NCBI GenBank assembly: GCA_002068325.1
Contig: MVZH01000017.1
Span: forward strand, 1 to 34,493
Source of the DNA: Lentisphaerae bacterium ADurb.BinA184
GTDB taxonomy: Bacteria > Verrucomicrobiota > Lentisphaeria > Oligosphaerales > MVZH01
DNA length: 34,493 bases
Reading direction: 5' to 3'
Each line of letters starts with the position of its first letter. Position 1 is the stretch's first letter. The translations under genes and the position numbers were made by a program. Shown in pieces: positions 33,442 through 34,493 of this stretch. The notes under the pieces were generated by a model. It was given only the letters and a program-made list of their open reading frames with translations. It was not told where the DNA came from and did no database searches.

Positions 33442-33908
33442 CCCGCACCACGCTGAAAATCCATGCCGGCGAGTTCGACGCGATCCCCTTCCTGAACCTG
33501 TTTTTCCTGCTGCTGATCTTCTTCATCATCAGCAGCTCGCTGGTCTTCCAGCCAGGCATCCCGGTCAACCTTCCCGTGGCGCCGGCCAGCGACACCCGCT
33601 CGGCGGAGAGGCTGGTGGTCACGATCACCGCCTCGAACCTGCTGTTCTTCAACGACGCCCCGGTCGCCTGGGAGGAACTGGAACGCCAGTTGCGCGAGCT
33701 GGTCCTGACCAGCCGCCAGTTCATGGCGCGCCGCGCCGGTGCGGGCGGTGCCGACCTTCCGCCCGTCGTGGTCCTGCGCGCCGACGCCCGGGTGCCGTAC
33801 GACAACATCGTCCGCGTCATGTCCTTGGCGCGCTCGCTGAAACTCGGCGTCTACCTGGTCACCGACCCCGGCTCCGCCCCGGCCGGCCCGGCCCGGCAGC
33901 GCCCGTGA
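33438..33908 (+). CDS. ExbD/TolR-family protein with Asn in place of the membrane Asp
   Basis: The protein is 156 aa, with one N-terminal membrane segment and a periplasmic domain. The membrane start reads [19 protein letters not shown]; in ExbD and TolR the block is TPFIDVMLVLLIIFM-like. The Pro aligns, and the essential Asp of the usual proteins is Asn20 (codon AAC). Residue Asp14 lies a few positions earlier. The periplasmic part has [21 protein letters not shown], the usual ExbD block. Coupled to exbB by an ATGA overlap. The same substitution may define a PVC-type subfamily; that is a recollection, not checked. Confidence 0.88.
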   Translation: MTRTTLKIHAGEFDAIPFLNLFFLLLIFFIISSSLVFQPGIPVNLPVAPASDTRSAERLVVTITASNLLFFNDAPVAWEELERQLRELVLTSRQFMARRAGAGGADLPPVVVLRADARVPYDNIVRVMSLARSLKLGVYLVTDPGSAPAGPARQRP

Positions 33909-33923
33909 GGCCGCGGAACTCCG

Positions 33924-34493
33924 ATGCGCATCGGGATGCCGACACGTCATTTCGCCCTGCTGGCGATGCTGGCCTCGGCGGCCGTCCACGCCCTCGCCTT
34001 CCATGCCGTGCGCATCCGCCCGGCGCGGCCGGCCCCGCCGTTGCGCCCGCGGGCGCCAGCCTGCACGATGCCGGCCGATGACGCCGACGGCGAGGCGTTC
34101 TACGCCGGCCTAGGCGAGTGGTGCCGGGTGCAGGATCCGGGGGTGTTGACGCTGCCCGACACCGAGGTCGGCTTCAGCCAGGTGCTCGCCTCGCCCAGCC
34201 AGCGGCCGTACACCTCGCCGCCGGACGCCCCCATCGCGGTCAGCCGCGATCCGGAGGCGCCCTTCCCGCCGCTGACGCCGCCGCGTGATGTGGCGGCGAT
34301 TCCCGCCCAGCGCCTGCTCGCCTTCCCGCTGCTGCCGCCGGATGCCCCGTCGCCCGCCGGGGCCAGGCTGCCCGCGCAGATCCTCTGGCGCGAGGCCGGC
34401 GGCGCCCCCCTCGAAACTCCGCCCAAGCTCGCCGACAAGGACGTCCTGGCGGTGTGGCCAGCCGCCCCCGTGACCGCCCCGACCCGCCTCGAG
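33924..34493 (+). CDS. Third gene of the exb operon: single-pass, Pro-rich TonB-like or adaptor protein (partial)
   Basis: The frame stays open for 190 codons from the ATG at 33924 to the window end. It follows exbD by 15 nt. The N-terminus MRIGMPTRHFALLAMLASAA, then VHALAFHAV, fits a short cytoplasmic tail and one membrane segment. The rest is Pro- and Ala-rich (for example RPARPAPPLRPRAP and PLTPPRDVAAIP), as in the periplasmic spacer of TonB. The C-terminal domain that would decide between TonB and another protein is outside the window. The ribosome binding site is poor; ATG at 33936 is also possible. Confidence 0.6.
   Translation, partial: MRIGMPTRHFALLAMLASAAVHALAFHAVRIRPARPAPPLRPRAPACTMPADDADGEAFYAGLGEWCRVQDPGVLTLPDTEVGFSQVLASPSQRPYTSPPDAPIAVSRDPEAPFPPLTPPRDVAAIPAQRLLAFPLLPPDAPSPAGARLPAQILWREAGGAPLETPPKLADKDVLAVWPAAPVTAPTRLE

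Overview
The window is GC-rich (around 70%) bacterial chromosome, densely coding, with operon-style gene spacing. A PEP-CTERM protein carrying autotransporter-type beta-strand repeats, a WbsX/GH99-like protein next to a sialidase-fold protein, an ExbD of the type that lacks the usual membrane aspartate, and a Gram-negative pilus/secretin operon all point to a diderm of the PVC group (Kiritimatiellota, Lentisphaerota or Verrucomicrobiota). That placement is inference; no rRNA or tRNA gene was seen.

Layout. 1-98: start of a secreted protein on the minus strand, cut by the window edge. 99-959: long spacer with a paired-hairpin repeat. 960-2585: PEP-CTERM protein. 2622-16282: one long minus-strand run. 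Read in its own direction it is pdxS, an HD-domain hydrolase, coaD, yceD (DUF177), rpmF, plsX, fabH, fabD, fabG, acpP, fabF, a LysM lipoprotein, thiC, a sialidase-like protein and a WbsX-like protein. The coaD-to-fabF part links CoA synthesis, ribosomal protein L32 and the start of fatty-acid and phospholipid synthesis. 16534-18380: dapA and dapB (lysine and diaminopimelate). 18571-19767: SGNH/GDSL lipoprotein, divergent from hemW (19995-21131). 21446-24100: DegT-family aminotransferase and a secreted HExxH protein of unknown family. 24149-24455: two tandem-repeat arrays. 24478-29555: pilM-pilN-pilO-pilP-secretin operon on the minus strand. 30155-32653: yebC and a fused NAD(P)HX epimerase/dehydratase. 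32800-34493: exbB, exbD and the start of a TonB-like or adaptor protein.

The most unusual material is non-coding. There is a 132-bp element with perfect 15-bp inverted ends inside the yceD-rpmF gap. A two-hairpin repeat occurs at two distant loci with compensatory stem changes. A 38/40-bp tandem array sits between convergent genes, and its units can fold in two ways or as a pseudoknot. The 600-bp gap between pilM and yebC holds a run of hairpins. I found no CRISPR array, phage, insertion-sequence transposase or obvious defence system. Functions are assigned from recognised motifs by eye; no database search was possible.
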